DNA of 5,942 nt, taken from contig PUNP01000073.1 of the NCBI GenBank assembly GCA_003551785.1, positions 1 through 5,942 on the forward strand, in the 5' to 3' direction. A model generated the notes under the pieces. That model made no database searches and was not told the origin of the DNA. It saw nothing but the letters and a program-made list of their open reading frames with translations. The position numbers and the translations under genes were made by a program. The stretch comes from Candidatus Brocadiaceae bacterium. Its GTDB lineage: Bacteria > Planctomycetota > Brocadiia > SM23-32. Positions 1-5,942 of this stretch are shown here, piece by piece. The stretch's first letter is position 1. The number at the start of each line of letters is the position of its first letter.

Positions 1-302
1 GAAATCTCACTGAAAAGCCTTCATGCCGCATTAAATCTGCTCTTCCCGTAGCTTTCCCACCATCTCGCGCTTCTCATGGCTCTGTACCGCTGTTAAATTC
101 CGAATTTTGCAGAACTCTAACGGTGTAGAAGAATTTCGGACGGGCTCGTCATATGAGGAGGATAAGGTGTTATTGTATTGACCGGTGACGAAACACTTCC
201 ACCAGATCGAGAGCCAACAGCTTAAGCTACGTAGAACCCGCTTGTTATGAAAAACAATTTCTAAGACATACACCAGAAACCGTATACTGTCCCCAGAATT
301 CT
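1..302. other. Region with no supported gene
   Basis: No reading frame on either strand looks coding. The longest, minus strand 273-31 with a GTG start, has no recognisable motif, unconvincing composition and no good ribosome binding site. A short palindrome (GCTTATAAGC, 387-396) lies at the end of the second gene, but without a T-run it is not a convincing terminator. No tRNA, structured RNA or intron domain was recognised. Confidence 0.6.
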
Positions 303-303
303 A
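281..303. repeat. Possible REP/RAYT-type short repeat (GTATACTGTCCCCAGAATT)
   Basis: The sequence resembles a short dispersed motif (TATACTGTCCCCGGAATT-like) that I associate from memory with IS200-like, REP-associated transposase genes in environmental bacteria. It lies exactly where the duplicated PAD fragment ends, as expected for a rearrangement boundary. Only one copy is in the window and no transposase is visible, so this is tentative. Confidence 0.25.
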
Positions 304-387
304 TCTTCGTTTTGCGGGCCAAACTGTTTTGCCATGACAATATGGTCCTTGCTGACGGGCTGACAGAGTTGACCATGCAGGGGAGGG
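302..387 (-). pseudogene. Frameshifted fragment duplicated from the PAD catalytic domain
   Basis: Positions 303-377 match 1702-1774 inside the PAD gene. Bases 313-366 are identical (54 in a row); there is one substitution at 312 and a 2-base insertion at 367-368. The source segment encodes MVNCQPVSKDHIVMAKQFGP and the next few residues, between the FFPN block and the nucleophile Cys block. The insertion breaks the frame, and the copy has neither a start nor the catalytic Cys, so it is non-functional. Similarity fades into the end of the second gene (about 378-387) on one side and stops at 302/303 on the other. The near-identity points to a recent event. Confidence 0.85.
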
Positions 388-388
388 C

Positions 389-1498
389 TTATAAGCTCTC
401 AACAAGTTCTTTTACCATTTTTGCGTCTTCCGCAACCTGAGGCCTGTCAGATCGGACAGCTTCTTCAAGGAAAGACCGCCAGTTTTCCCTTCTAGATACT
501 AAAGACAACATTGAACGGCTGTAATTGCGCGCTTCTGGGTGTTTACGTTCAAACTCGACCGTTTTTACAATTTCGCGCAATACAACCTGTCCACTCCACT
601 TCTCACAGGCCTTGGTCATTATGCGCCGTAATACTTCTGGAGAAACAGATACATCACTAAATACCTGTTCGTCTGTACGAGAAGCAAAACGAGCCAACTC
701 TCCCAATATTAAGATCGAGTCGGGATGATCCTGCTCGATAAGGTCATACATAAGTGCCAGGCGTTTCAATGCATCAGAAGTTTTTATTACAGATTCTTCC
801 CATGCAGGCAAGTATTCAGCAGCAGTGCGCCGCAGCATTGGAGGCGTAATGAGTTCAATGATTTTTGAACGATGTTCCTTATTATCAATTTCTTCTCTCA
901 GCAGATTCTCCAATGCTTCCGCATATGACTCTCTATCGAGCCTTCTGCCAGCGATAGTATCTGGGAGTCTCTTGTGCACCGGTGTCGGAACCATGTGATC
1001 TGAAATCATTTCTTCTCCTTTAGCAATGATTTCCTCATGGCCTCTTGCAATCTGGCGGATATCTTCCGGCAACAATTCTACATTTATCCTCCTCGCTCCA
1101 ACTGGAGGATGGGAGAGAGGGGGCGGAGGGGCAGAAACATGATACGTTTCGAGAACTTCGTCAAAAACTCGAAATACATGCGGCGTATTTATGCGTGAAT
1201 GGATCAGCCAAGCCAAACGCCTCTGAAAAGCCGTCAGACCATCGTCTTCAGTCAACTTATCAAGGGCGGGCAGGGCTCTTTCGCCCATTTGAAGCACCGG
1301 CTCTATAATATCCAGATAATCCCTCTGTTCCTCCGGATACCATGAAACATTTTCCGCCACCTCAATGACTATTTTCCTGATCATATCCACTTTTCTATCC
1401 GCCTCATTATTTTCGCCGGCAGATGCGGCGTGTGAAAAAAACAGGCAACATATCACAACCGTCAAGCACACAAACATTTTAACGTTATAGCGCATCAT
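389..1498 (-). CDS. Exported helical protein of unknown function, HEAT-like, downstream of the PAD gene
   Basis: I do not recognise a named family. The 369-residue product starts with a typical Sec signal peptide: a basic start (MMRYNVK), a hydrophobic core at residues 8-21, and a likely signal peptidase I site after ASA at residue 27. The core contains two cysteines, but the residues before them (VVI) do not form a lipobox, so a lipoprotein is unlikely. The mature part looks mainly helical. A stretch near residues 64-105 (EPVLQMGERALPALDKL onwards) and the last 40 residues resemble HEAT/ARM repeat helices. A proline-rich break (APPPPLSHPP) lies near residues 123-132. ATG at 1498 is chosen because a strong GGAGG sits 7 bases upstream; a second ATG at 1495 is also possible. 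It begins 11 bases after the PAD stop, so it is probably co-translated and may act in the same compartment, as scaffold, partner or inhibitor. That role is inference. It stops with TAA at 391-389. Confidence 0.88.
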   Translation of the reverse strand: MMRYNVKMFVCLTVVICCLFFSHAASAGENNEADRKVDMIRKIVIEVAENVSWYPEEQRDYLDIIEPVLQMGERALPALDKLTEDDGLTAFQRRLAWLIHSRINTPHVFRVFDEVLETYHVSAPPPPLSHPPVGARRINVELLPEDIRQIARGHEEIIAKGEEMISDHMVPTPVHKRLPDTIAGRRLDRESYAEALENLLREEIDNKEHRSKIIELITPPMLRRTAAEYLPAWEESVIKTSDALKRLALMYDLIEQDHPDSILILGELARFASRTDEQVFSDVSVSPEVLRRIMTKACEKWSGQVVLREIVKTVEFERKHPEARNYSRSMLSLVSRRENWRSFLEEAVRSDRPQVAEDAKMVKELVESL

Positions 1499-1505
1499 AA
1501 TTTCG

Positions 1506-1510
1506 CCTCC
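1506..1510 (-). promoter_or_regulatory. Shine-Dalgarno GGAGG for the second gene, overlapping the PAD stop codon
   Basis: On the minus strand the junction reads TAGGAGGCGAAATTATGATG. The last G of the TAG stop is the first G of GGAGG, and 7 bases separate GGAGG from the first ATG. Ribosomes ending the PAD gene would stop on this site, which favours translational coupling and supports the start at 1498. Confidence 0.85.
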
Positions 1511-4500
1511 TATTCATTTCCGTTATTGTTATCATTATCGCTATCATCCGGCCACCAGTTTTCGGCCGGCAAAGCGCGCTTGGCGGCTGTGCCGCAATGC
1601 ACGTTACCCATATTTCTGTGGTAATGATTCCAGTCATTTGCAAATTTTATAACGTCCGCACCGACTATCAGTTCGGCCGCAGCCTGGAATACATCGTCGC
1701 CATCTTCGTTCTGCGGGCCAAACTGTTTTGCCATGACAATATGGTCCTTGCTGACGGGCTGACAGTTGACCATGTTGGGGAAGAAGGCCAGCGCATCCGC
1801 TATATTCAAACCATCCCATATTCCGAAGTACAGCACCGGTAATTTTAAAAAGTCATCGGGCTCAAGGTAATTGTTATTTTCACCATCTTTTCCCATCGCC
1901 TCGATAATGTCGTCCTTATACCCACTAACGGTGTTTTCAACTTTGGTATTTAAACCAGCCAATGTTGTGTCAGCCAGTATTTCTTTAACTGAATGTATAG
2001 CTGGAACATCTTCATAATCCACCACGTCTAAATACCATACTTGGTCAATGGGACAAAAAACCCAATCTAGAATGGAACGCAGCCATTTTTTTGTATCTTG
2101 TACAACTATGTAGCTTTCTTGGGCGGGACTTTCAAACCACTTAGACTGAGATGGGAAATAATCAAATGCAGGCTCCATTCGGATAAAGAGCGAGTCAGAA
2201 TCAGCGATGTTCTCCGCTGCAATATTGGATGTCGTTTCCCAAACCTGGTTCACTTTCACGAATCCTTTCTCGCGTTCCCAGATCTCCGCCACCTGCCCGG
2301 CGCCGGTTCCGCTGTAGATGCGGATATATTCCCACTGGCCTTCGGAGAAATCCCTGCCCTCCGCCTTGCCGCCGCCCATCCCCTCGACCACGTAGTCGGG
2401 ATGGGCAACGGTCGAATCAATTTCCGTGTTTTCGGCGCCGTCGCCGAAATTCTTGTTGATGAGAACGAGACCGAAATAGTTGTTGCCCTCATCGTCCTCC
2501 AGTATCAGCTCCATATTCTGTGCCTCTATCGCGGCTTTCAGCCGGTTTCGCATCACCCATGCACCAACACCGCCGGTGATGTCCACGGCCACGTTGCCTT
2601 CTTCCACCGAGCCGTCGTCATCATACTCGAAAGTAACCGTCGTCTGCCCGTCGGTGATGGTGACTGTCTCTCCATCCTCATGGGCATCGGACGGAATGCA
2701 CCGGATACGTCCGTGCGCCACGCCGTCGAAGAGCCAGACCGGATTGTCCGGGCTGATGACGGTCTCCGCCTCACCGTGGCCGGTATCGCCCTTGGCAAAG
2801 ACGGCCGCGTGCGGCGGGGGCGGTGCTATTCCCCTCGCAGGATCACCGTCGGACAGAAGCGAAAGGGCATAGACCGGATCGGGCAAAACCACCACGTAGC
2901 CTTTGCCTTCTGGTCTATCGCACGGAAACGTGCTTACAACTTCGTCAACATGGGCCACAGCCAGCCAGTCGATATCAAGAGTAAACGGTTCCTGCACTTC
3001 CTGTGCTTTGAAGAAGTCGAGAAGCGTATCCTGCATGTTGGAACCAACGAATATCCTTCCCAGCGGGTACTTGTCTGAATGCGGTATCAGTTCGAGATTA
3101 CCTCCGCAATTCCCGCCCCTGCCATCTCCAAGATCGCTTCCGTCAAAAACGCCTAATCCAGAACTAAGCAGGCCGTCCGGCCATGAAATGGTTCGCCTAT
3201 ATGGCATCTTCATAATCACGTGCATATCGCGCCTGTTTCCGGGGCCGGGCGCGGCGGTATATCCTATATCAACCTGATCCTGGAACCATCGGCCTGCCGG
3301 TTCGTGTCTTCTGTCGGCAACCGCATCAAATTTATTTGCGAGATCATCAGCTTCATCGTGGGTTGTCATATAGACTTTTTCGGCATCCAGCGTATGCGGC
3401 AGCAGCATATAGGGGGAAACGCGCAATCGAGTGCGATCCGCACGAAACTCCTGATCGTCCGTCTCCACTTTCAGTTCGACATCGACTTTTGCGCCGAAAG
3501 CGATACCTTCCACACCGAAAACGATGGTGCCTTTACCGTCAAAAATACTATAGCAACGCTCGTTGGTATCGGCAACGGGATCCCTGACAAACACAACCGT
3601 GTCCCCCAAAACGGTACCGTTAACTTCCGGGCCGATGATCCCTTTATCCCCTTCCTTAAAGACAAGATCGTCACCGACCTGATCCTCGGGCAGGAAGATT
3701 CTGATCCGGTCCTCCGCCGCCTTGCTTTGCAAATACGAATTCGTTTCCCCGTCCGGTGTAGATACGCTCAGGGTAATCCTGATGTCGTCGGGCAGACGGC
3801 CAGCTCCAAACATGGGCACGTGCAGCGGCGTAATATCATCAACATCGCCACCTCCGTCTATAGTGTTATTCTTATTATCCGGATCATCATCGTCAGCGTC
3901 GTCGTCATAGTTAGCGAAAACGATAGCGCCACTTTCTTCGGTCCATTCCCCTTTTCCGTGCTGGTCTTTTTCATCTACTTTGCCGTCCCTGTCCGTGTCG
4001 GCTACAAGGTTTATGCGTATCACCGACAGCGGGCCGCTAACCTGCGGTTCGGCGTCGATGTCCGTGAAGGCAAATGTAGCTTCCAGATCGACGTCATAGA
4101 GGTTTTCGCTTGCTTCAATTCCCTCGACGTAGAAAATAAAAGGTTCGCCGGCCGGAACAGCGTCGCTCTGCTCACCGCTTTCAAAGTGAACGTAGTCTCC
4201 CTCATCTTCCCGCCACAGCATGACGTTTTCATCATAAGTAATCGTCCATTTCCCCTCCCATTCGGGGGCCGCGCCTTCAAGCACCGCAGAGCCCACGACC
4301 ACCGGCGAGTCCGCGACCATCACTATCCGGTGACCATGCTCGTGATCGGGCTTGTTATCCGGCACCGGGTCGCCCTCTTCATCCTCATTGCCCTCGTCAA
4401 ACCCGTCGTTGACCATGACAAATGCCCTCTCGCGCACGAAAGATCCACCGTATCCTATATGCACGCCGTCAACCTTTATTGTATTCTGCAGCACAGTGAC

Positions 4501-5942
4501 GGTCAACTTGGCGGCATTTCCGGGCGTCTCGGCATTCTTTTTGAGTTCGAATTCAACTTCGCCCGTGTTATAGACCGGCGGCATGTGCCAATAGTTATCG
4601 GCTTCTTCTTCGGCTATACCGAGTGCGTCAAGGTAGTCGTCATACACCGAATCAACGTCCGGTTCTTCTCCGACTTCCTCCTCGGCCTTCTGTTGGGCCT
4701 GAGCATGGTCATAATTTTTTACCGAGACGAAATAATCGTACCAGAAGTCATATTTCTCCTGCCAGAGGTTTACGGTTGCATCGACCAGAATCTGGAACTC
4801 ACCGGTATTCTTTAGTTCATCGATCGGCACTCCAGCCTTACCGTTTTCCCCTATCAGTTCAAGTTCGCCGGTCTTGAGTTTTCCCAACACAACCGGGCTT
4901 ATCCTGCCGTCAAGGCAGACCACCAGGAAGCCGGGATAGGCAGACTCTTCAAGTTTCGAGAATGCGGCCGTCCACCTATATGTCGCACTTTCTTCCGTAT
5001 CGTTTATGTTGGCGGTAGCAGCCCCCTTACGCGAACTGATATCCAGGCCACCATGGACCCCCATGCCGACCGTTGACACGAATAACACATCGCTACACGG
5101 TTCATCAAAATCAGGGTGGTTATATTCAAGCTTGATTTCAAGCACCTGCGCTTCGTTTATGGCTTCGATATGATAAATGAGCCCTTCCTCCGGGAGGGCG
5201 CCAACCACTATTATGTGTTCGGTTCCGGCGTCGGGACCGATAACCGCAACATCCGAATCGTCGAAGATGCGCACGTGCGCGTTAGCTGTAGTACTGAGAG
5301 TGAGTTGGCCCTCATCAAGATCGTTCGGAACGAGCTTAATCCGCAGTTTTTTGAGGTTATCCCCCTTCACGTCAGAAACCTGTATCTCGTCCGACTTCCA
5401 GTTCACCAGCGTATCGCCTTCGGTCGTAGTATGTGTTCTGGTATTTACGCCCACCAATAAGCCGGGTTCTTCGTCTTTTCCCGGTTTGTCAGCCTCATCG
5501 ATAACACCGTCCATATTGATATCGCCGAGGATACGGACACCTACAATCATAACATCCCGCTCATCGCCATAGTCGTCCGGGTTTTCGGGATCGTGGACAT
5601 TGGGACATTCCGCAGTGACCTTGTAGCGGCCCGGCTCAAGCTCTTCCAGCTGGGCCGGTGTGAACCCGTAGGTTATGCCTGTGCCGAAGTGAAGTGCCTC
5701 GCCGATCCTTTCGCCATCTTCGTCTGTCTCCCATAACTTCCATACCACATCTTCAAGGTCTTCGCAATAGCTCGCGTCGGTGTTCAGTTCAAGTTCCGCC
5801 GGCTCTTCGCTCTCATAGCACACATACAGCGGCTTGGTCTCTTCGTGATTTCTGCCGTGCTCGATTACTATGCGGACAACCGCAAACTCGATCTCTCTTT
5901 CAAAGTCGTTTTCGCCGGCTACCTCGAGCGTATACCTCCCCA
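1510..5942 (-). CDS. Large multidomain protein-arginine deiminase (PAD family), 5' end outside window
   Basis: Predicted to convert peptidyl-arginine to citrulline with calcium as activator. The reading frame is open to the window edge, adding 39 codons upstream of a GTG at 5823, and stops at TAG (1512-1510), giving at least 1476 residues. Order: Ig/PKD-like module, PAD_M-like module with an EF-hand-type loop, unrecognised region, another Ig-like module, PAD_M-like domain, catalytic domain with a large insertion, acidic Asp/Asn tail. By recalled alignment with human PAD4, Asp888 (in RWFQD), His997 and Asp999 (in AHVDE) and Cys1449 (in VHCGTA) match Asp350, His471, Asp473 and Cys645. YPLGRI, TGHGEA, AFFPNMVN and the terminal WW also match. 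The many Asp-rich loops and Ig-like modules suggest a secreted or surface protein, but the signal peptide would lie outside the window. The family is confidently recognised; activity and substrate are unknown. The Porphyromonas peptidylarginine deiminase is a different, agmatine-deiminase-like family. Confidence 0.93.
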   Translation of the reverse strand, partial: GRYTLEVAGENDFEREIEFAVVRIVIEHGRNHEETKPLYVCYESEEPAELELNTDASYCEDLEDVVWKLWETDEDGERIGEALHFGTGITYGFTPAQLEELEPGRYKVTAECPNVHDPENPDDYGDERDVMIVGVRILGDINMDGVIDEADKPGKDEEPGLLVGVNTRTHTTTEGDTLVNWKSDEIQVSDVKGDNLKKLRIKLVPNDLDEGQLTLSTTANAHVRIFDDSDVAVIGPDAGTEHIIVVGALPEEGLIYHIEAINEAQVLEIKLEYNHPDFDEPCSDVLFVSTVGMGVHGGLDISSRKGAATANINDTEESATYRWTAAFSKLEESAYPGFLVVCLDGRISPVVLGKLKTGELELIGENGKAGVPIDELKNTGEFQILVDATVNLWQEKYDFWYDYFVSVKNYDHAQAQQKAEEEVGEEPDVDSVYDDYLDALGIAEEEADNYWHMPPVYNTGEVEFELKKNAETPGNAAKLTVTVLQNTIKVDGVHIGYGGSFVRERAFVMVNDGFDEGNEDEEGDPVPDNKPDHEHGHRIVMVADSPVVVGSAVLEGAAPEWEGKWTITYDENVMLWREDEGDYVHFESGEQSDAVPAGEPFIFYVEGIEASENLYDVDLEATFAFTDIDAEPQVSGPLSVIRINLVADTDRDGKVDEKDQHGKGEWTEESGAIVFANYDDDADDDDPDNKNNTIDGGGDVDDITPLHVPMFGAGRLPDDIRITLSVSTPDGETNSYLQSKAAEDRIRIFLPEDQVGDDLVFKEGDKGIIGPEVNGTVLGDTVVFVRDPVADTNERCYSIFDGKGTIVFGVEGIAFGAKVDVELKVETDDQEFRADRTRLRVSPYMLLPHTLDAEKVYMTTHDEADDLANKFDAVADRRHEPAGRWFQDQVDIGYTAAPGPGNRRDMHVIMKMPYRRTISWPDGLLSSGLGVFDGSDLGDGRGGNCGGNLELIPHSDKYPLGRIFVGSNMQDTLLDFFKAQEVQEPFTLDIDWLAVAHVDEVVSTFPCDRPEGKGYVVVLPDPVYALSLLSDGDPARGIAPPPPHAAVFAKGDTGHGEAETVISPDNPVWLFDGVAHGRIRCIPSDAHEDGETVTITDGQTTVTFEYDDDGSVEEGNVAVDITGGVGAWVMRNRLKAAIEAQNMELILEDDEGNNYFGLVLINKNFGDGAENTEIDSTVAHPDYVVEGMGGGKAEGRDFSEGQWEYIRIYSGTGAGQVAEIWEREKGFVKVNQVWETTSNIAAENIADSDSLFIRMEPAFDYFPSQSKWFESPAQESYIVVQDTKKWLRSILDWVFCPIDQVWYLDVVDYEDVPAIHSVKEILADTTLAGLNTKVENTVSGYKDDIIEAMGKDGENNNYLEPDDFLKLPVLYFGIWDGLNIADALAFFPNMVNCQPVSKDHIVMAKQFGPQNEDGDDVFQAAAELIVGADVIKFANDWNHYHRNMGNVHCGTAAKRALPAENWWPDDSDNDNNNGNE
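1702..1774 (-). repeat. Source copy of the direct repeat within the PAD gene
   Basis: This is the intact in-frame copy of the segment repeated at 303-377, same orientation, offset 1399 bases. The two copies flank the whole second gene and the last about 190 bases of the PAD gene, so recombination between them would delete that stretch. Confidence 0.85.
1993..2766 (-). other. About 258-residue insertion within the PAD catalytic domain
   Basis: Residues about 1059-1316. It begins just after TGHGEA (PAD4 has EGHGEA) and ends just before SVKEILADTTL, which matches PAD4 KIKNILSNKTL. PAD4 has only about 12 residues between these points. The first part (about 1077-1191) has the pattern GETVTITDGQTTVTFEYDDD, then GNVAV, a short helix (RNRLKAAIEAQ) and a closing V-x-GMGGG. 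I recognise this as a recurring beta-rich module of large surface proteins, without a family name. The second part (about 1200-1255) carries YIRIYSGTGAGQVAEI and a downstream W-x-T pattern, as in phage tail-fibre-like modules. The last about 60 residues are Trp/Tyr-rich and unassigned. Catalytic residues lie on both sides, so the insertion must fold out from the domain if the enzyme is active. Confidence 0.8.
3409..4020 (-). other. PAD_M-like calcium-binding Ig domain
   Basis: Residues about 641-844, directly before the catalytic domain as in animal PADs. It opens with an Asp-rich loop, DTDRDGKVDEKD (3999-3964), equivalent to the TGRDGKV-type segment of animal PADs. Next comes GEWTEESGAIVFANYDDD, which parallels PAD4 GQGAILLVNCDRD. 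Asn677, Asp679 and Asp681 therefore match PAD4 calcium ligands Asn153, Asp155 and Asp157, and a long acidic stretch follows (DDADDDDPDN, then DVDD). Later landmarks also agree: RIRIF, a VxGP segment, and a VEGIAFG segment near the end, against VRVF, VLGP and VEALAF in PAD4. The acidic ligands make calcium binding at this domain likely. Confidence 0.85.
4021..4461 (-). other. Ig-like module with Asp/Glu-rich loop, related in layout to PAD_M
   Basis: Residues about 494-640. Landmarks in order: AFVMVNDGFDEGNEDEEGD (an Asn/Asp/Glu loop after a beta strand), VMVADSPVVVG, WTITYDENVMLW, and PFIFYVEGIEAS followed by strands ending VIRINL. This order (strand, Asn-Asp loop, two to three strands, YVEGI, final strand) also appears in the next domain. 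I recognise it as a module often found in large extracellular proteins of environmental bacteria. The acidic loop suggests calcium binding. No enzymatic role is visible. Confidence 0.55.
4462..5073 (-). other. Unrecognised region between Ig-like modules
   Basis: Residues about 290-493. I cannot assign a family. The first half looks beta-rich and moderately hydrophobic. A Trp/Tyr-rich strand (VNLWQEKYDFWYDYFVSVK) leads to a charged, probably helical stretch around residues 409-449 (QQKAEEEVGEEPDVDS, then YDDYLDALGIAEEEADN). The region then returns to beta-type sequence ending in DGVHIGYGG. It may be a separate binding domain with a helical spacer. Confidence 0.4.
5074..5544 (-). other. Divergent PAD_M-like module with dockerin/EF-hand-type loop
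   Basis: Residues about 133-289. It begins VRILGDINMDGVIDEADK; the DxNxDGxIDxxD loop (5523-5488) has the spacing of a calcium-binding dockerin or EF-hand loop. What follows runs parallel to the PAD_M-like domain at 3409-4020: a GLLVGVN strand, a linker, LKKLRIKL, a VRIF strand, VIGP, then a segment with YHIEAI and VLEIKLEY. The acidic patch after the Asn is absent here (NTRTHTTTEG), so only the first loop is a clear metal-site candidate. Relationship to PAD_M is inferred from the order of landmarks. Confidence 0.55.
5545..5942 (-). other. Bacterial Ig/PKD-like module plus the end of another
   Basis: Residues 1-132. The window edge cuts a module ending GRYTLEVAG and then a strand (IEFAVVRIVIEHG). 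A full module follows, from about residue 40, with VVWKLWETDEDGERIG, a TGITYGFTP turn, EPGRYKVTAECPN and closing strand VMIVGVRIL. The recurring GRYxxxxxG...V.V.VRI ending is typical of tandem Ig/PKD-like modules in secreted proteins. More copies probably lie upstream. The GTG at 5823 falls inside a module and is not a credible start. Confidence 0.55.

Larger units (their letters stand above)
1513..3408 (-). other. PAD_C-type catalytic domain (split by an insertion)
   Basis: Residues about 845-1476 of the in-window protein. Catalytic residues and codons: Asp888 (3279-3277), His997 (2952-2950), Asp999 (2946-2944), Cys1449 (1596-1594). Compared from memory with PAD4, the first catalytic calcium site looks largely kept: Gln887 for Gln349, Asp891 for Glu353, and Leu949-Glu950 in GGNLEL for Leu410-Glu411. 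The second looks weakened: PAD4 Glu351 is Gln889 here, and the Asp-Ser/Asn ligands near 369-373 are replaced by MKMPYRR. An arginine of that YRR could serve as PAD4 Arg374. PAD4 Arg639, before the nucleophile block, appears to be Asn, with an Arg next to it. The WW pair near the C-terminus is kept, but the animal MVP ending is replaced by an acidic Asp/Asn tail. Residue pairings are from memory and should be treated as approximate outside the core motifs. Confidence 0.9.

Noticed and set aside
31..273. Minus-strand 80-codon open frame with GTG start
   Set aside because: No recognisable motif, no good ribosome binding site, unusual composition, and it lies next to a rearrangement scar.
387..396. 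GCTTATAAGC palindrome as a terminator of the operon
   Set aside because: The stem is short and AT-rich and no T-run follows on the minus strand.
1441..1498. Lipoprotein signal in the second gene (two cysteines in the hydrophobic core)
   Set aside because: The residues before the cysteines are VVI, lacking the small residue needed at -1, while a standard ASA cleavage site follows.
2098..3078. Plus-strand open frame of 326 codons
   Set aside because: Antisense to the catalytic motifs and insertion; no sensible protein features or ribosome binding site.
1513..3408. Assignment to the Porphyromonas/agmatine deiminase family
   Set aside because: The specific blocks RWFQD, YPLGRI, AFFPNMVN and VHCGTA belong to the animal-type PAD family, although both share the wider guanidine-modifying fold.
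3220..4815. Long plus-strand open frame (531 codons) antisense to the PAD gene
   Set aside because: It lies opposite well-supported PAD_M and catalytic-domain sequence, and its translation has no family features. It is a by-product of codon bias in the real gene.
5821..5823. GTG as the start codon of the large protein
   Set aside because: The frame continues upstream without a stop to the window edge and encodes more Ig-like sequence (GRYTLEVAG); this GTG is an internal Val inside a module and has no signal peptide after it.

Overview
The window holds a single minus-strand operon segment, read from about 5942 down to 389. A very large, 5'-truncated gene is followed after 11 bases by a gene for a smaller exported protein. 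The large product has at least 1476 residues here; residue numbers below count from the first full codon, 5940-5938. Its C-terminal half is a recognisable calcium-dependent protein-arginine deiminase (PAD, the animal PADI/PAD4 family). It has the RWFQD, AHVDE, AFFPNMVN and VHCGTA blocks, the complete Asp/His/Asp/Cys catalytic set, and a PAD_M-type calcium-binding Ig-like domain just before the catalytic domain.

Layout in coding order: 5942-5545, end of a bacterial Ig/PKD-like module plus one full module; 5544-5074, a divergent PAD_M-like module that opens with a dockerin/EF-hand-like loop; 5073-4462, a region I do not recognise; 4461-4021, a further module of the same general type; 4020-3409, the PAD_M-like domain with a second Asp-rich loop and an acidic calcium patch; 3408-1513, the catalytic domain. 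About 258 residues (2766-1993) are inserted inside the catalytic domain. They look like beta-rich modules of the kind seen in large adhesins and tail fibres. Without them the catalytic domain would be about 374 residues, close to the roughly 370 of animal PADs.

The second gene (1498-389) encodes a 369-residue protein with a clear signal peptide and a mostly helical, possibly HEAT-like body. Its Shine-Dalgarno sequence begins on the last base of the PAD stop codon, so the two are probably translated together. A link between this protein and the deiminase in the cell envelope or outside the cell is inference only.

Directly after the second gene lies a 75-bp, frameshifted, otherwise almost unchanged copy of part of the PAD catalytic domain (303-377). 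This is the remnant of a recent partial duplication or rearrangement. The rest, 1-302, shows no gene I can support. No RNA genes, CRISPR array, complete insertion sequence or convincing terminator were seen. The operon promoter and the true start of the large gene lie beyond position 5942.

The organism is bacterial, judging by compact operon structure, strong Shine-Dalgarno and Sec signal peptide. The giant, acidic, multi-module extracellular protein with dockerin-like loops would suit a Planctomycetota/Lentisphaerota/Hydrogenedentota-like environmental bacterium, but this placement is a weak impression. Base composition is mixed: by hand count about 67% GC at 2281-2400 and about 39% at 1861-2160.
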